A stretch of 64,000 nt of DNA from Streptomyces barkulensis (GTDB taxonomy: Bacteria > Actinomycetota > Actinomycetes > Streptomycetales > Streptomycetaceae): NCBI RefSeq assembly GCF_002843305.1, contig NZ_PGSG01000015.1:1-64000 (forward strand). The letters are read 5' to 3'. Below the pieces are notes generated by a model. The model did no database searches. It was given only the letters and a program-made list of their open reading frames with translations, and was not told where the DNA came from. Positions 44,709-54,420 of the stretch are shown in pieces; positions within the stretch are counted from its first letter, which is position 1, and every line of letters starts with the position of its first letter. Made by a program: the position numbers and the translations under genes.

Positions 44709-44899
44709 TCCCGGCGCATCTCCTGTGCCCCCGCATCTCCCGCGTCCCCGTGTCCCCGGCCCGCCCGGGGCGCGAGCGCCCCGACGCACCCGACGCGCCC
44801 CCCGCGCCCCGGCGTGCGCCGTGTGCGCTTCCGCACAGTGCGCCGCCGCAGGTCACGGGTGAGTTGACGCGCCTTCCCGGCCGTGGTGGACTTCCCGTT

Positions 44900-45058
44900 G
44901 CCAAACGGCGGCAGGAGAGGAAGCCGGTGCGAATCCGGCGCGGTCCCGCCACTGTCACCGGGGAGCGCTCCCCCACCCAGCGTCACGGCCCGCACACCGG
45001 GCTGGAAGGCCGGGGGAGGCGCCGATCCGGGAGCCAGGAGACTCTCACCGCCGGTCAC
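44900..45058 (+). ncRNA. cobalamin riboswitch
   Basis: The conserved core AAGCCGGTGCGAATCCGGC (44921-44939) is followed by GCGGTCCCGCCACTGT, and the closing B12-box-like GAGCCAGGAGACTC is at 45031-45044. CGGCGG (44906-44911) can pair with CCGCCG (45048-45053) as the closing stem. The element lies 120 bases before cobD and points into the cobalamin operon, so adenosylcobalamin should shut off expression. Outer limits are approximate. Confidence 0.95.
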
Positions 45059-45098
45059 GTCGAGCCAGGGCGAGGACCCTGAGTGAGGACATACCGCC

Positions 45099-45176
45099 AT
45101 GCCCGGCACCCTGTCTGCCGCACCGCCTCCACTGCGCTGTGCCACCGTTCCCGCACGAGGTGTGACGGCCGGCTGA
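45099..45176 (+). CDS. 25-codon ORF between B12 riboswitch and cobD
   Basis: ATG at 45099 follows GAGTGAGGAC by 8 bases, a fair ribosome binding site just after the riboswitch. It encodes 25 residues (MPGTLSAAPPPLRCATVPAR and five more) and stops 4 bases before the cobD ATG, which has no good site of its own. It may act as a translated leader that couples riboswitch-controlled ribosome entry to cobD. It could also be chance; no homology recognised. Confidence 0.4.
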   Translation: MPGTLSAAPPPLRCATVPARGVTAG

Positions 45177-45180
45177 CGCG

Positions 45181-46236
45181 ATGCGTGCCGATCACGCCCT
45201 CCCCCCGGCCATCGCTCCGGCGGACACCGGCCTCCCCTCGCCCTCCGGCCTTCCGGCCGCGGGCTACGCGGGCGGGGCGGCCCTGGGGTATCTGCTCGAC
45301 CTGATCGCCGGCGATCCGCGCCGCGCACACCCCGTCGCCGCCTTCGGGCGCGCGGCCGCGGCCGCCGAGCGCCTGCTGTGGCGCGACCACCGCGGCGCGG
45401 GCGCGCTGTACACCGCCGTGTGCGCGGGCGGCGCCACGTGCGCCGCGGCGGCGCTGGACCGTGCCGTGCGCCGCTCCCCCGCCGCCCGTACCGCCCTCAC
45501 CGCCGCCGCCGTCTGGGCGGTGGTCGGCGGTACGACGCTGGCGCGCGAGGCCCGCGGGATCGCCGCCGCCCTGGAGGCGGGCGACCTGGAGGCGGCCCGC
45601 GCCCGGCTGCCGCACCTGTGCGGACGCGACCCGCAGGCGCTGGACGCCGGCGGCATCGCCCGTGCGGTGGTCGAGTCCGTCGCCGAGAACACCTCCGACG
45701 CCGTGGTGGGCGCGCTGGTGTGGGGCGCGGCCGCCGGTGTGCCGGGGCTGGCGGGCTTCCGGGCCGTCAACACCCTGGACGCGATGGTCGGTCACCGCTC
45801 ACCGCGCCATCTGCGCTTCGGCTGGGCCTCGGCGCGGCTGGACGACGTGGCGGGGTGGCCCGGCGCCCGGCTGACCGCGCTGCTGGCCGCGCTCGCCGGC
45901 CCCGATCCGCGCGGCGCGCTGCGCGCCTGGCGCGCGGACGCCCGCCGCCACCCCAGCCCCAACGCCGGTGTGGTCGAGGCGGCGTTCGCGGGTGCGCTGG
46001 GTCTGCGACTGGGCGGGACGCTGTCGTACGGCGGGCGCGTCGAGCACCGGCCGGTCCTGGGCGCCGGCCGCCCGGTGCGGGTGGAGGACATCGAGCGCGC
46101 GGTGCGGCTCTCGCGCCGGGTGTGCGCGCTGGCGCTGGCGGTGTGCGGCGCCGCCGGGGCTCTGCGGGAGACCCGCGCCGTACGGCCGGGAAAGCGGCGG
46201 CGGGGGCGGCGCAGGACGTCGGGGGGCGGGCTGTGA
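45181..46236 (+). CDS. cobD: adenosylcobinamide-phosphate synthase CobD/CbiB
   Basis: A 351-residue membrane protein that attaches the aminopropanol arm to adenosylcobyric acid. Landmarks are [22 protein letters not shown] (about 40-61), [21 protein letters not shown] (about 162-182), [14 protein letters not shown] and the helices between. The C-terminus is Arg-rich. It is the first enzyme gene after the riboswitch. It ends in a GTGA overlap with cobQ. The ATG at 45181 is accepted, but GTG or ATG codons nearby cannot be excluded. Confidence 0.92.
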   Translation: MRADHALPPAIAPADTGLPSPSGLPAAGYAGGAALGYLLDLIAGDPRRAHPVAAFGRAAAAAERLLWRDHRGAGALYTAVCAGGATCAAAALDRAVRRSPAARTALTAAAVWAVVGGTTLAREARGIAAALEAGDLEAARARLPHLCGRDPQALDAGGIARAVVESVAENTSDAVVGALVWGAAAGVPGLAGFRAVNTLDAMVGHRSPRHLRFGWASARLDDVAGWPGARLTALLAALAGPDPRGALRAWRADARRHPSPNAGVVEAAFAGALGLRLGGTLSYGGRVEHRPVLGAGRPVRVEDIERAVRLSRRVCALALAVCGAAGALRETRAVRPGKRRRGRRRTSGGGL

Positions 46237-47786
46237 CGGGCGGCGGGCTGCTGATCGCGGGAACGACCTCGGACGCGGGCAAGAGCGTGGTCACGGCGGG
46301 CGTCTGCCGCTGGCTGGCCCGCAGGGGCGTGAAGGTGGCGCCGTTCAAGGCGCAGAACATGTCGCTGAACTCCTTCGTGACGCGCGAGGGCGCCGAGATC
46401 GGCCGTGCCCAGGCCATGCAGGCCGCCGCGGCCGGTGTGGAGCCGAGCGCGCTGATGAACCCCGTGCTGCTCAAACCGGGCGGCGACCGCTCCAGCCAGG
46501 TGGTGCTGCTGGGCCGGCCGGTGGGCGAGATGAGCGCGCGCGGTTACTTCGGGGACCTTGGAGTGCCGCCGTACCCCGGCGGGGCGCGGCGCGCGGGCCG
46601 CCGGGAGGACCTGCTGGAGACGGTCACCGACTGCCTGGCCGAACTGCGCCGCACCCACGACGCGGTGATCTGCGAGGGCGCCGGCAGCCCGGCCGAGATC
46701 AACCTGCGGCGCACCGACATCGTCAACATGGGCCTGGCGCGCGCCGCGCGGCTTCCGGTCGTGGTGGTCGGCGACATCGACCGCGGCGGCGTCTTCGCCT
46801 CCCTCTTCGGCACCACCGCCCTGCTGGCGCCCGGGGACCAGGCGCTGGTGGCGGGCTATGTGATCAACAAGTTCCGCGGTGACGTCACGCTCCTGGAACC
46901 CGGTCTGGAGATGCTGCGCGGCCTGACCGGACGGCCGGTGCTGGGCGTCCTGCCCTACGCGCACGGGCTGGGCATCGACGAGGAGGACGGGCTGCGGCTG
47001 TCGCTGCGCGGAGGGGTGCGCGAGTCGGCCGTCGCGCCGCCGCACGGCCGCGATGTGCTGCGGGTCGCGGTGGTGCCCGTGCCGCTGATGTCGAACTTCA
47101 CGGACGTGGACGCGCTGGCGGCCGAGCCGGGCGTGGTGGTGCGGTTCACCGACCGCCCCGAGGAGCTGGCCGACGCCGATCTGGCGGTCGTGCCGGGCAC
47201 CCGCGGCACCGTGCGGGCGCTGGCCTGGCTGCGCGAGCGCGGCCTGGCCGGCGCGCTGGCCCGCCGGGCGGCCGAGGGCCGCCCGGTGCTGGGGATCTGC
47301 GGCGGCTTCCAGCTGCTGGGCGAGCGGATCGAGGACGAGGTGGAGTCGCGCGCCGGGACGGTCGACGGTCTGGGCCTGCTGCCGGTGCGGGTGCGCTTCG
47401 AGACGGAGAAGACCCTGGCGCGGCCGGTGGGCGAGGCGCTGGGCGAGCGGGTGGAGGGCTACGAGATCCACCACGGCGTGGCCGAGGTCGCCGGCGGCGA
47501 CGAGCCCTTCCTGGACGGCTGCCGCACCGGCTCGGTGTGGGGCACGCACTGGCACGGCTCGCTGGAGAGCGACGGCTTCCGGCGCGCCTTCCTGCGGCGG
47601 GTGGCCGCCGACGCGGGGCGGGCGTTCGTCCCCGCCCCGGGCACCTCCTTCGCCGCGCTGCGCGAGGAACAGCTGGACCGGTTGGGCGATCTGGTGGAGG
47701 AGCACGCCGACACCGCCGCGCTGCTGCGGCTGATCGAGGACGGCGCGCCCGCGGGCCTGCCGTTCGTACCGCCGGGTGCGCCGTGA
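46233..47786 (+). CDS. cobQ: cobyric acid synthase CobQ/CbiP
   Basis: A 517-residue glutamine amidotransferase that amidates four carboxylates of adenosylcobyrinic acid a,c-diamide. The N-terminal ATPase-like domain has [13 protein letters not shown] (10-22), [23 protein letters not shown] and [11 protein letters not shown]. The C-terminal amidotransferase domain has the catalytic Cys in [12 protein letters not shown] and the His in [16 protein letters not shown] start overlapping the cobD stop. Confidence 0.96.
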   Translation: MTGGGLLIAGTTSDAGKSVVTAGVCRWLARRGVKVAPFKAQNMSLNSFVTREGAEIGRAQAMQAAAAGVEPSALMNPVLLKPGGDRSSQVVLLGRPVGEMSARGYFGDLGVPPYPGGARRAGRREDLLETVTDCLAELRRTHDAVICEGAGSPAEINLRRTDIVNMGLARAARLPVVVVGDIDRGGVFASLFGTTALLAPGDQALVAGYVINKFRGDVTLLEPGLEMLRGLTGRPVLGVLPYAHGLGIDEEDGLRLSLRGGVRESAVAPPHGRDVLRVAVVPVPLMSNFTDVDALAAEPGVVVRFTDRPEELADADLAVVPGTRGTVRALAWLRERGLAGALARRAAEGRPVLGICGGFQLLGERIEDEVESRAGTVDGLGLLPVRVRFETEKTLARPVGEALGERVEGYEIHHGVAEVAGGDEPFLDGCRTGSVWGTHWHGSLESDGFRRAFLRRVAADAGRAFVPAPGTSFAALREEQLDRLGDLVEEHADTAALLRLIEDGAPAGLPFVPPGAP

Positions 47787-47884
47787 GCGGCGCGAGCGGG
47801 ACGGAAGAGACGGACGAGACGACCGGTGCGACCGGTGCGACCGACACGGCCGATGCGAAGGACGTACGAACCGATGGGGGCCCG

Positions 47885-50800
47885 ATGAGCACGGTACTGC
47901 TGCTGTCCACCGCCGACACCGACCTGCTGGCGGCCCGCGCCTCCGGCGCGCCGTACCGCATCGCCAACCCGGCGCGCGTCGACGTCGCCGGGGAGCTGCC
48001 CGCGCTCGTGGAGGGCGCGGACATCGCCGTCGTGCGCCTGCTGGGCGGCCGGCGCGCCTGGGAGGACGGGCTGGCCGCGCTGCGCGCCACCGGGATCCCG
48101 GCGGTGCTGCTGGGCGGCGAGTCCGTCCCGGACGCGGAGCTGATGGCCGCCTCCACCGTCCCGGCCGGTGTGGTCGCCGAGGCGCTGAGGTATCTGGTGG
48201 CGGGCGGGCCGGAGAACCTGGCGGAGCTGGTGCGATTCCTGTCCGACACCGTGCTGCTGACCGGCCACGGCTTCGCCGGGCCGCGCCCGATGCCCGAGTA
48301 CGGCGTGCGCGGCGACCGGGGGCACGACCCGTCCCGGCCGACGGTGGGCGTGCTGTTCTACCGGGCCCACGAGCTGGCGGGGAACACCGCCTTCGTCGAC
48401 ACGCTGTGCGACGCGATCGAGGAGCGCGGCGCCAACGCCCTGCCGGTGTACTGCGGTTCGCTCAGGAGCGCCGACTCCGGCCTGTACGAGCTGCTGGGCC
48501 GCGCCGACGCGCTGGTCGCCACCGTGCTCGCCGCCGGCGGCGCCCACGCGGCGGACGCGAGCGCGGGCGGCGACGACGAGACCTGGGACGTCGGCGCGCT
48601 GGCCGAGCTGGACGTCCCCGTGGTCCAGGGGCTGTGCCTGACCGGCTCCCGCGCCGCCTGGGAGGCCTCGGACGCCGCCCTGTCGCCGATGGACGCGGCG
48701 ATGCAGGTGGCGATCCCGGAGTTCGACGGGCGGCTGGTCACCGTGCCCTTCTCCTTCAAGGAGGACGGCCCCGACGGGGTGCCCGTCTACGTCGCCGACC
48801 CCGAGCGGGCCCGCCGGGTGGCCGGGATCGCGGTGCGGCACGCCGCACTGCGCCGCAGGCCGAACGCGGACAAGCGGATCGCCCTGGTCTTCACCGCCTA
48901 CCCCACCAAGCACTCGCGCGTCGGCAACGCCGTGGGCCTGGACACCCCGGCCTCGGCCGTGGGACTGCTGCGCGCCCTGCGCGAGGCCGGTTACGACACC
49001 GGCGAACCGCCCGGGAGCGGCGACGAGCTGATCCACCGGCTGATCGCGGCCGGCGGCCACGACGTGGAGTGGCTGACCGAGGAGCAACTGGCCGCCGCGC
49101 CCGCCCGGGTGCCGCTGGCCGACTACCGGCGGTGGTTCGCCGCGCTCGACCCGGAGCTGCGCGAGGCCATGCGCGAGCACTGGGGCGAGCCGCCGGGCTC
49201 GCTGTACGTGGACGGCGAGGGTTCCGGCGCCGAGATCGTGCTGGCCTCGCTGCGGTTCGGCAACGTGGTGGTGATGATCCAGCCGCCGCGCGGCTTCGGC
49301 GAGAACCCCATCGCGATCTACCACGACCCCGACCTGCCGCCCTCCCACCACTACCTGGCGGCCTACCGCTGGATGGAGGCCCCGCCGGAGCGGGGGGGCT
49401 TCGGCGCCGACGCCGTGGTCCACATGGGCAAGCACGGCACGATGGAGTGGCTGCCGGGCAAGGGCCTGGGCCTGTCGGCCGGCTGCGCCCCGGACGCGGT
49501 GCTGGGCGATCTGCCGCTGGTCTACCCGTTCATCGTCAACGACCCCGGCGAGGGGACGCAGGCCAAGCGCCGCGGCCACGCCACGGTCGTCGACCATCTG
49601 GTGCCGCCGATGGCGCGCGCCGACTCCTACGGCGATCTGGCCAAACTGGAGCAGTTGCTGGACGAGTACGCGCTGGTGAGCGATCTGGACCCGGCCAAGG
49701 CCCCGGCCGTGCGCAGCCAGATCTGGACGCTGGTGCGGGCCGCCGAGCTCCACCACGACCTGCGGGTGGAGGAGCAGCCGGACGATGACGAGTTCGACGA
49801 GTTCGTCATGCACATCGACGGCTGGCTGTGCGAGATCAAGGATGTGCAGATCCGCGACGGCCTGCATGTGCTGGGCGGCGGTCCGGTGGGCGAACCGCGC
49901 GTCAACCTGGTGCTGGCGGTGCTGCGTTCGGCCCAGGTGTGGGGCGGGGTCGGCGGCGCGCTACCGGGGCTGCGGGCGGTGCTGGCCGAACACGTGGGGC
50001 TGGTGGAGTCCGAGCTGCTGGCCGAGCCGGGGGCGCGCCTGAAGGTGCCGGGGGCCCTGACCGCGCTCGCGGACGGCCCTGCCCGTACCGCCTCCGACGC
50101 GGTGGACCTGCTGGAACACCTGGCGCGGCGGCTGGTGGAGTCGATGGAGGCCCGCGGCTGGGCTCGCGAGGCGGCTCCGGAGGTGGTCCGCGACGTGCTG
50201 GGCGCCGAACTGCCGGGCGCCGTGCGCGTCCTGGAGTTCGCCGCGGACGAGGTCGTGCCCCGGCTGGAGCGCACCGGGGACGAGATCGGCAACGTGCTGC
50301 ACGCGCTGTCCGGCGGCTACGTGCCCGCCGGCCCCTCCGGCTCGCCCACCCGCGGCCTGGTCAACGTGCTGCCCACGGGGCGGAACTTCTACTCCGTGGA
50401 CCCCAAGGCGATCCCGTCCAAGCTGTCGTGGGACGTCGGCAGCGCGCTGGCGGACTCCCTGCTGGCCCGGCATCTGGCCGACCACGGCGAGTACCCGAAG
50501 TCGGTGGGCCTGACGGTGTGGGGCACCTCCTGCATGCGCACACAGGGCGACGACATTGCGGAGATCCTGGCGCTGCTGGGCTGCCGCCCGGTGTGGGACG
50601 ACGCCTCCCGGCGGGTGACGGGCTTCGAGATCGTGCCCCCGGAGGAACTGGGCCGGCCGCGCATCGACGTCACCGTCCGCATCTCCGGCTTCTTCCGGGA
50701 CGCCTTCCCGCACGTGGTGGCGCTGGTGGACGACGCGGTGCGGGCGGTGGCGGAGCTGGACGAGCCCGCCGAGTCCAACCACGTACGCGCCCACGCCGAC

Positions 50801-51583
50801 GAGGACACCGCCGCGCACGGCGACCGGCGCAGGGCCACGGCGAGGATCTTCGGCTCCAAGCCGGGCGCGTACGGGGCCGGGCTGCTGCCGCTGATCGACG
50901 CCCGCAACTGGCGCTCGGACGCGGACCTGGCCGAGGTGTACGCCGTGTGGGGCGGCTACGCCTACGGGCGCGGGCTGGACGGCCGCCCGGCGCGCGGCGA
51001 CATGGAGACGGCGTTCCGCCGCATCCAGGTGGCGGCCAAGAACGTCGACACCCGCGAGCACGACATCGCCGACGCCGACGACTACTTCCAGTACCACGGC
51101 GGCATGGTGGCGATGGTGCGCCATCTGACCGGGAACTCCCCGGAGGCGTACGTGGGCGACTCGGCCGTCCCCGACCAGGTGCGGACGCGGACGCTGGGCG
51201 AGGAGACCCACCGGGTCTTCCGCGCCCGGGTGGTCAACCCGCGCTGGATGGCGGCGATGCGGCGGCACGGCTACAAGGGCGCCTTCGAGATGGCGGCCAC
51301 CGTCGACTACCTCTTCGGCTACGACGCGACGGCCGGGGTGGTGGACGACTGGATGTACCAGCGGCTCGCGGCCGAGTACGTCTTCGACGAGACCAACCAG
51401 GAGTTCATGAAGCGCTCCAACCCGTGGGCGCTGCGCGGCGTGACCGAGCGGCTGCTGGAGGCCGCCGACCGCGGGCTGTGGGCCGAGCCGGAGGCGCGGA
51501 CCCTGGAGCGGCTGCGCGAGATCTACCTCGAACTCGAGGGCGACCTGGAGAGCGGTTCCGACGATCTGGAGGGCGACGCGTGA
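47885..51583 (+). CDS. cobN: cobaltochelatase subunit CobN
   Basis: A 1232-residue large chelatase subunit, homologous to magnesium chelatase BchH/ChlH. It inserts Co2+ into hydrogenobyrinic acid a,c-diamide with help from an ATPase and a VWA partner. Landmarks are IALVFTAYPTKHSRVGNAVGLD, VVHMGKHGTMEWLPGKGLGL, YPFIVNDPGEGTQAKRRGHA and GVTERLLEAADRGLW. The ATG at 47885 follows GGGGGCCCG. A GTG at 47783 overlapping the cobQ stop would add 34 low-complexity residues and cannot be ruled out. Confidence 0.95.
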   Translation: MSTVLLLSTADTDLLAARASGAPYRIANPARVDVAGELPALVEGADIAVVRLLGGRRAWEDGLAALRATGIPAVLLGGESVPDAELMAASTVPAGVVAEALRYLVAGGPENLAELVRFLSDTVLLTGHGFAGPRPMPEYGVRGDRGHDPSRPTVGVLFYRAHELAGNTAFVDTLCDAIEERGANALPVYCGSLRSADSGLYELLGRADALVATVLAAGGAHAADASAGGDDETWDVGALAELDVPVVQGLCLTGSRAAWEASDAALSPMDAAMQVAIPEFDGRLVTVPFSFKEDGPDGVPVYVADPERARRVAGIAVRHAALRRRPNADKRIALVFTAYPTKHSRVGNAVGLDTPASAVGLLRALREAGYDTGEPPGSGDELIHRLIAAGGHDVEWLTEEQLAAAPARVPLADYRRWFAALDPELREAMREHWGEPPGSLYVDGEGSGAEIVLASLRFGNVVVMIQPPRGFGENPIAIYHDPDLPPSHHYLAAYRWMEAPPERGGFGADAVVHMGKHGTMEWLPGKGLGLSAGCAPDAVLGDLPLVYPFIVNDPGEGTQAKRRGHATVVDHLVPPMARADSYGDLAKLEQLLDEYALVSDLDPAKAPAVRSQIWTLVRAAELHHDLRVEEQPDDDEFDEFVMHIDGWLCEIKDVQIRDGLHVLGGGPVGEPRVNLVLAVLRSAQVWGGVGGALPGLRAVLAEHVGLVESELLAEPGARLKVPGALTALADGPARTASDAVDLLEHLARRLVESMEARGWAREAAPEVVRDVLGAELPGAVRVLEFAADEVVPRLERTGDEIGNVLHALSGGYVPAGPSGSPTRGLVNVLPTGRNFYSVDPKAIPSKLSWDVGSALADSLLARHLADHGEYPKSVGLTVWGTSCMRTQGDDIAEILALLGCRPVWDDASRRVTGFEIVPPEELGRPRIDVTVRISGFFRDAFPHVVALVDDAVRAVAELDEPAESNHVRAHADEDTAAHGDRRRATARIFGSKPGAYGAGLLPLIDARNWRSDADLAEVYAVWGGYAYGRGLDGRPARGDMETAFRRIQVAAKNVDTREHDIADADDYFQYHGGMVAMVRHLTGNSPEAYVGDSAVPDQVRTRTLGEETHRVFRARVVNPRWMAAMRRHGYKGAFEMAATVDYLFGYDATAGVVDDWMYQRLAAEYVFDETNQEFMKRSNPWALRGVTERLLEAADRGLWAEPEARTLERLREIYLELEGDLESGSDDLEGDA

Positions 51584-53817
51584 CCACCACCGCGAACACG
51601 ACCACGGCGACCACGGCGACCGCCGCGACCGCCGCGCCCGCCGGTGCGGCCACCGCCGCCTATCCGTTCACCGCCATCGTCGGCATGGACGACCTGCGGC
51701 TGGCGCTGCTGCTGAACGCGGTCTCGCCGGCCGTCGGCGGCGTCCTGGTGCGCGGCGAGAAGGGCACGGCGAAGTCCACCGCGGTACGGGCCCTGGCGGC
51801 GCTGATGCCGCCGGTCGAGGCCGTGCCCGGCTGTCGCTTCTCCTGCGACCCGCGCCGCCTCGACCCCTCCTGCCCGGACGGGCCGCACGAGGCGGGGCCG
51901 GGCGAGAGCCGGCCGGCCCGGATGGTGGAGCTGCCGGTGGGCGCCTCCGAGGACCGGCTCGTCGGATCGCTGGACATCGAACGGGCCCTGGCCGAGGGCG
52001 TGAAGGCCTTCGAACCTGGGCTGCTGGCGCAGGCCCACCGGGGCGTCCTCTACGTGGACGAGGTCAACCTGCTGCAGGACTTCCTCATCGACTCGCTCCT
52101 GGACGCCGCCGCGATGGGCGTGGTGCACATCGAGCGCGAGGGCGTCTCGGTGCGGCACTCCTCCCGCTTCCTGCTGGTGGGGACGATGAACCCCGAGGAG
52201 GGCGAGCTGCGCCCGCAACTGCTGGACCGCTTCGGCCTGACCGTGGAGGTGGCCGCCTCCCGGGAGACCGGCGAGCGGATGGAGGTCGTGCGGCGGCGCC
52301 TGGCCTACGAGGAGGATCCGGCGGCCTTCGCCGCCCGCTGGGCCGGTGAGGAGAGCGGGCTGCGGGAGCGGATCGCGGCCGCGCGGGCGCTGCTGCCCAA
52401 GGTGCGGCTGGGCGACACCGCGCTGCGGCAGATCGCCGCCACCTGCGCGGCCTTCGAGGTGGACGGGATGCGGGCCGACATCGTGATGGCGCGTACCGCC
52501 ACCGCGCTGGCCGCCTGGGCGGGGCGCACCGATGTGGCGGCCGAGGACGTACGGCGGGCGGCGCTGCTGGCCCTGCCGCACCGCAGGCGCCGCAACCCCT
52601 TCGACGCGCCCGGCCTGGACGAGGACAAGCTCGACGAGACGCTGCGGCGCAGCGGCGGCGCGGGAGACGGCACGGACGACGATCCGGACCCGGACGGGCC
52701 GGACGGCGGGGACGGCGGGGACGGCGGGGACGGCGGGGACGGCGGGGACGGCGGCGGGCAGCCGCCGCAGGACGGCCCGCGGGGGCCGGCCGACGCACCC
52801 GGGCCCTCCGAACCCTCTCTCCCCGGGCAGTCGCGCGACGGGGAGGGCGCCGGACCGGAGCGGAGCGGCGAACAGGAAGGCGGGCAGGGCGGCGGCGAGC
52901 AGGGCGGCGAGCAGGCCCCCGCCCGCGCCGGCGAGCCGTTCCGCGCCCGCGCGCTGCACGTCCCGGGTGTGGGCGAGGGCGCGGCGGGACGGCGCTCACG
53001 CGCCCGTACCGCGCAGGGCCGCACCACCGGCGCCCGCCGGCCGCGGGGCGCGCTGTCCCGGCTGCACCTGGCCGCGACCGTCCGGGCCGCCGCCCCGCAC
53101 CAGCGGGCGCGGGGCCGCTCCGGGCCCGGGCTGCTGGTGCGGCGGGAGGATCTGCGCGAGGCGGTGCGCGAGGGCCGGGAGTCCAATCTCGTGCTGTTCG
53201 TCGTGGACGCCTCCGGCTCGATGGCCGCGCGGCGGCGGATGGGCGCGGTCAAGGGCGCGGTGCTGTCGCTGCTGCTGGACGCCTACCAGCGCCGCGACAA
53301 GGTCGGCCTGGTCTCCTTCCGCGGCTCGGGCGCCGAGGTGGCCCTGCCGCCGACCTCGTCGGTGGACGCCGCCGCGGCGCGTCTGGAGTCGCTGCCGACG
53401 GGCGGCCGCACCCCGCTGGCCGCCGGACTGCTGAAGGCCCGCGACGTACTGCGGACCGAGCGGCTGCGCGACCCCTCGCGGCGCCCGCTGCTGGTCGCCG
53501 TCACCGACGGGCGGGCCACCGGCGGCCCGCAGCCGGTGCCGCGCGCCCGGCAGGCCGCGCGGCTGCTGGCCGCCGACGGCACCGCCTCGGTGGTGATCGA
53601 CTGCGAGTCCGGGCCGGTGCGGCTCGAACTGGCCGGAGCGCTCGCCGCCGAGCTGGGCGGCCCCGCCGTGACGCTGGAGGAGCTGCGCGCCGACACCGTG
53701 ACCGGGCTCGTCCGCTCCCTGCAGGCCCCCGGCCGCACTCACCGGACCGACCGCGAGAACACCGGCAGGAACACCGCCAGGAACCCCGACAGGAACCCCG
53801 ACAGGAGGGCCGCGTAG
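51580..53817 (+). CDS. ChlI/ChlD-type chelatase ATPase fused to VWA domain (CobN partner)
   Basis: A 745-residue fusion. An AAA+ ATPase (about 28-350) has Walker A GEKGTAKST, VYVDEVNLLQD-type Walker B (VLYVDEVNLLQDFLID), and GTMNPEEGELRPQLLDRFGL. An acidic Gly/Asp-rich and Gln/Gly-rich linker spans about 360-450. A VWA domain (about 540-700) has the metal site DASGSMAARRRMGAVKGA. In cobalt and magnesium chelatases these are separate I and D subunits (CobS/CobT or ChlI/ChlD). Here one chain probably powers CobN. GTG start overlapping the cobN stop by 4 bases. Confidence 0.93.
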   Translation: MTTTANTTTATTATAATAAPAGAATAAYPFTAIVGMDDLRLALLLNAVSPAVGGVLVRGEKGTAKSTAVRALAALMPPVEAVPGCRFSCDPRRLDPSCPDGPHEAGPGESRPARMVELPVGASEDRLVGSLDIERALAEGVKAFEPGLLAQAHRGVLYVDEVNLLQDFLIDSLLDAAAMGVVHIEREGVSVRHSSRFLLVGTMNPEEGELRPQLLDRFGLTVEVAASRETGERMEVVRRRLAYEEDPAAFAARWAGEESGLRERIAAARALLPKVRLGDTALRQIAATCAAFEVDGMRADIVMARTATALAAWAGRTDVAAEDVRRAALLALPHRRRRNPFDAPGLDEDKLDETLRRSGGAGDGTDDDPDPDGPDGGDGGDGGDGGDGGDGGGQPPQDGPRGPADAPGPSEPSLPGQSRDGEGAGPERSGEQEGGQGGGEQGGEQAPARAGEPFRARALHVPGVGEGAAGRRSRARTAQGRTTGARRPRGALSRLHLAATVRAAAPHQRARGRSGPGLLVRREDLREAVREGRESNLVLFVVDASGSMAARRRMGAVKGAVLSLLLDAYQRRDKVGLVSFRGSGAEVALPPTSSVDAAAARLESLPTGGRTPLAAGLLKARDVLRTERLRDPSRRPLLVAVTDGRATGGPQPVPRARQAARLLAADGTASVVIDCESGPVRLELAGALAAELGGPAVTLEELRADTVTGLVRSLQAPGRTHRTDRENTGRNTARNPDRNPDRRAA

Positions 53818-54413
53818 TGCCGAAAGGACAGCCGAGTGTCGTCCCCGACGACGGTCTCACCACACGCCAGCGCCGCAACCGCCCGCTGCTGGCGGTCCAC
53901 ACGGGCACCGGCAAGGGCAAGTCGACGGCCGCCTTCGGGCTGGCGCTGCGCGCCTGGAACCAGGGCTGGCCGATCGGGGTGTTCCAGTTCGTGAAGTCCG
54001 CCAAGTGGCGGGTCGGCGAGGAGCGGGCGCTGCGGGTGCTGGGCGCGAGCGGCGAGGGCGGCACCGTGGCCTGGCACAAGATGGGCGAGGGCTGGTCGTG
54101 GGTGCAGCGCGGCATCGAGTCCTCCGAGGAGGCGGCGCGCGAGGGCTGGGAGCAGGTCAAACGCGACCTGGCGGCCGAGACCTACCGGCTGTACGTGCTG
54201 GACGAGTTCGCCTACCCGATGCACTGGGGCTGGGTGGACACCGGCGAGGTGGTCGAGGTGCTGCGGACCCGTCCCGGCTTCCAGCATGTGGTGATCACCG
54301 GGCGGAACGCTCCGGAGGCGCTGCTCGGCGCCGCCGACCTGGTGACGGAGATGACCAAGGTCAAGCACCCGATGGACGGCGGCCAGAAGGGCCAGCGGGG
54401 CATCGAGTGGTGA
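53817..54413 (+). CDS. cobO: cob(I)yrinic acid a,c-diamide adenosyltransferase CobO
   Basis: A 198-residue CobO/BtuR-type enzyme that transfers adenosine from ATP to cobalt. The P-loop is HTGTGKGKSTAAFGLALRA (about 28-46), with VGVFQFVKSAKW-like IGVFQFVKSAKW, VLDEFAYPMHWGW, and the closing KVKHPMDGGQKGQRGIEW. The GTG shares one base with the upstream stop (TAGTG). Confidence 0.96.
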   Translation: MPKGQPSVVPDDGLTTRQRRNRPLLAVHTGTGKGKSTAAFGLALRAWNQGWPIGVFQFVKSAKWRVGEERALRVLGASGEGGTVAWHKMGEGWSWVQRGIESSEEAAREGWEQVKRDLAAETYRLYVLDEFAYPMHWGWVDTGEVVEVLRTRPGFQHVVITGRNAPEALLGAADLVTEMTKVKHPMDGGQKGQRGIEW

Positions 54414-54420
54414 TCGGATC

